Assembly (NCBI GenBank): GCA_014380205.1
Contig: JACMKH010000289.1
Span: forward strand, 1-6,161
DNA from: Sphingomonadaceae bacterium
Lineage (GTDB): Bacteria > Pseudomonadota > Alphaproteobacteria > Sphingomonadales > Sphingomonadaceae
Direction of reading: 5' to 3'
Length of the DNA: 6,161 nt
A model generated the notes under the pieces. The model was given only the letters and a program-made list of their open reading frames with translations, made no database searches and was not told where the DNA came from. Below are positions 4,637 through 6,161 of this stretch, piece after piece; position 1 is the stretch's first letter, and the number at the start of each line of letters is the position of its first letter. The translations under genes and the position numbers were made by a program.

Positions 4637-6076
4637 ATGGTCCGCCCGCGCACGCTCTACCAAAAGATCTGGGACGATCATGTCGTCGAGCGGCGCGAGG
4701 ACGGGACGTGCCTGATCTACATCGACCGGCATCTGGTTCATGAGGTGACCAGCCCGCAGGCGTTCGAGGGGCTGCGCGCGGCGGGGCGCGGGGTGCGGCG
4801 GCCCGATCTGACGCTCGCGGTGCCCGATCATAATCTGCCGACGACGCCGCGGCGCGACGCGGCGGGCGCGCGCATTCCGATCGCCGATCCGATGTCCGCG
4901 CAGCAGCTCGCCGCGCTCGAGCGCAACGCGCCCGAGTTCGGCATCCGCCTGATCGGCGACGCCGACGCCGAGCAGGGGATCGTGCATGTCGTGGGGCCAG
5001 AGCAGGGGTTCACGCTTCCGGGGACGACGCTGGTTTGCGGCGACAGCCATACCGCCGCGCACGGCGCGCTCGGCGCGCTCGCCTTCGGGATCGGGACGAG
5101 CGAGGTCGAGCATGTGCTCGCGACGCAGACGCTGCTGCTCAGGCCTTCGAAGACGCTCGAGATTCGGATCGACGGCGGGCTCGGCTTCGGCGTCTCGCCC
5201 AAGGACGTGATCCTCGCGGTGATCGGGCGGATCGGCGCGGCGGGAGGCGCGGCCCATGTCATCGAATATACCGGATCGACGATCCGCGAGATGTCGATCG
5301 AGGGGCGGCTCACCGTCTCGAACATGTCGATCGAGGCGGGCGCGCGGGCCGGGCTGATTGCGCCCGACGACAAGACGTATGAATATCTCAAGGGGCGGCC
5401 GATGGCGCCCTCCGGCGAGGCGTGGGAGCAGGCGGTCGCGTGGTGGCGGATGCTGCCGAGCGATCCTGGGGCGTCGTACGACCGCAGCGTGGTGATCGAC
5501 GCCTCGGCGATCGCGCCGAACGTGACCTGGGGTACGAGCCCCGAGGATGTCGTGCCGATCACGGGGAGCGTCCCCGACCCGGAGAGCTTCGCCGACGCGG
5601 GCAAGCGCGCGGCCGCCGCCAAATCGCTCGACTATATGGGGCTCGCGCCGGGGCAGGCGATGGCCGATGTCGCGATCGAGCACGTCTTCATCGGTAGCTG
5701 CACCAACAGCCGGATCGAGGATCTGCGCGCGGCGGCGGCGGTCGCGAAGGGGCGGCATGTCGCGAGCGGCATCCGCCAGGCGCTGGTCGTGCCGGGCTCG
5801 GGGCTGGTCAAGCGCCAGGCCGAGGCCGAGGGGCTCGACCGCGTGTTCATCGAGGCGGGGTTCGAGTGGCGCGAGCCGGGCTGCTCGATGTGCCTCGCGA
5901 TGAACCCCGACAAGGTTCCGCCGCGCGAGCGCTGCGCCTCGACCTCTAACCGCAATTTCGTGGGCCGGCAGGGGCCGGGCGCGCGAACGCACCTGCTCTC
6001 GCCCGCGATGGCGGCGGCGGCGGCGGTGACGGGGCGGCTGACCGATGTGCGTGAACTGATGGAGGGACGGGCATGA
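4637..6076 (+). CDS. leuC: 3-isopropylmalate dehydratase (isomerase), large subunit
   Basis: LeuC with LeuD interconverts 2- and 3-isopropylmalate in leucine biosynthesis using a [4Fe-4S] cluster. The 479-residue product fits the bacterial LeuC length (about 466-480). It opens with [16 protein letters not shown] and has VPDHN at 62-66, [20 protein letters not shown] at 132-151 and [14 protein letters not shown] at 153-166. The cluster-binding cysteines are C355 in [16 protein letters not shown], and C416 and C419 in [13 protein letters not shown]. It ends with [25 protein letters not shown] (439-463). ATG 4637 is the only sensible start because an in-frame TAA lies at 4625-4627; no Shine-Dalgarno sequence precedes it, so a leaderless or weakly initiated message is possible. 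leuD is not in the window; the next gene overlaps the stop by 4 nt. A homoaconitase-type paralogue is less likely. Confidence 0.95.
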   Translation: MVRPRTLYQKIWDDHVVERREDGTCLIYIDRHLVHEVTSPQAFEGLRAAGRGVRRPDLTLAVPDHNLPTTPRRDAAGARIPIADPMSAQQLAALERNAPEFGIRLIGDADAEQGIVHVVGPEQGFTLPGTTLVCGDSHTAAHGALGALAFGIGTSEVEHVLATQTLLLRPSKTLEIRIDGGLGFGVSPKDVILAVIGRIGAAGGAAHVIEYTGSTIREMSIEGRLTVSNMSIEAGARAGLIAPDDKTYEYLKGRPMAPSGEAWEQAVAWWRMLPSDPGASYDRSVVIDASAIAPNVTWGTSPEDVVPITGSVPDPESFADAGKRAAAAKSLDYMGLAPGQAMADVAIEHVFIGSCTNSRIEDLRAAAAVAKGRHVASGIRQALVVPGSGLVKRQAEAEGLDRVFIEAGFEWREPGCSMCLAMNPDKVPPRERCASTSNRNFVGRQGPGARTHLLSPAMAAAAAVTGRLTDVRELMEGRA

Positions 6077-6161
6077 GGATTCTTCTGGCAATGGCGGGGG
6101 CGGTGGCGGCGACGGCGGCATTGGCGCAGCCGGCGGCGAAGGTGACGCTCCAGGGCTTCGA
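6073..6161 (+). CDS. Exported protein, N-terminal fragment (signal peptide), function unknown
   Basis: Twenty-nine codons are visible before the window ends. ATG 6073 overlaps the leuC TGA in ATGA and is preceded by GGAGGG (6061-6066) at a 6-nt spacing inside leuC, so the gene is probably co-transcribed and translationally coupled. The start [18 protein letters not shown] is a compact Sec-type signal peptide: one Arg, a hydrophobic core, then a small-x-small ALA motif predicting cleavage before Q19. The mature protein would begin [11 protein letters not shown] and be periplasmic, outer-membrane or secreted. Too little is present to name a family. It occupies the place where leuD might be expected directly after leuC. 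Confidence 0.72.
   Translation, partial: MRILLAMAGAVAATAALAQPAAKVTLQGF

Noticed and set aside
4583..6121. A 512-codon open frame on the minus strand opposite leuC
   Set aside because: It is Arg/His/Pro/Asp-rich with no recognisable domain and lies antisense to an unmistakable leuC; long antisense frames are expected in GC-rich codon usage.
1..6161. CRISPR arrays, tRNA or rRNA genes, insertion-sequence ends
   Set aside because: No regularly spaced repeats, cloverleaf-like segments or transposase fragments were seen on either strand.

Overview
The window is GC-rich DNA, about two thirds G+C by eye, with short intergenic gaps. It looks like the chromosome of an alphaproteobacterium, most likely a sphingomonad. 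Supporting signs are the gene complement, the N-terminal style of LeuC and ScoA, and a perfect GTTAA-N7-TTAAC sequence that matches the CtrA recognition motif. The assignment is by recognition only; no database search was run.

Layout. The left edge (1-100, +) holds the last 32 codons of a gene resembling the C-terminus of GlcG/HbpS (DUF336) heme-binding proteins. Converging on it is a minus-strand gene (120-1019) for a CmcJ/NvfI-family oxidoreductase, an Fe(II)-dependent oxygenase-like family known from fungal and bacterial secondary metabolism. A divergent intergenic region (1020-1185) separates it from a plus-strand run: scoA (1186-1893), a small four-helix membrane protein overlapping it by 4 nt (1890-2366), a Phd/VapB-type antitoxin and PIN-domain toxin pair (2374-2673 and 2640-3029), scoB (3043-3678) and a polytopic membrane protein (3701-4423). 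A 213-bp non-coding region follows with a strong hairpin, a CtrA-like box and several short repeats. Then comes leuC (4637-6076), overlapped by 4 nt by the start of a signal-peptide-bearing protein that runs off the window (6073-6161).

How the genes work together. ScoA and ScoB are the two subunits of succinyl-CoA:3-oxoacid CoA-transferase, which activates acetoacetate and related 3-oxoacids with succinyl-CoA. The subunit genes are usually adjacent; here a membrane-protein gene and a complete toxin-antitoxin module lie between them. The module appears to have its own promoter and operator, and scoB's ribosome-binding site overlaps the toxin stop codon. LeuC is the large subunit of isopropylmalate isomerase (leucine biosynthesis). 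Its partner leuD is not in the window, and the next gene starts as an exported protein instead.

No radically new system is evident. The points most worth a second look are the toxin-antitoxin module splitting scoA from scoB, its palindromic, probably leaderless start, the CtrA-like box upstream of leuC, and the CmcJ-family enzyme in this ordinary metabolic setting.
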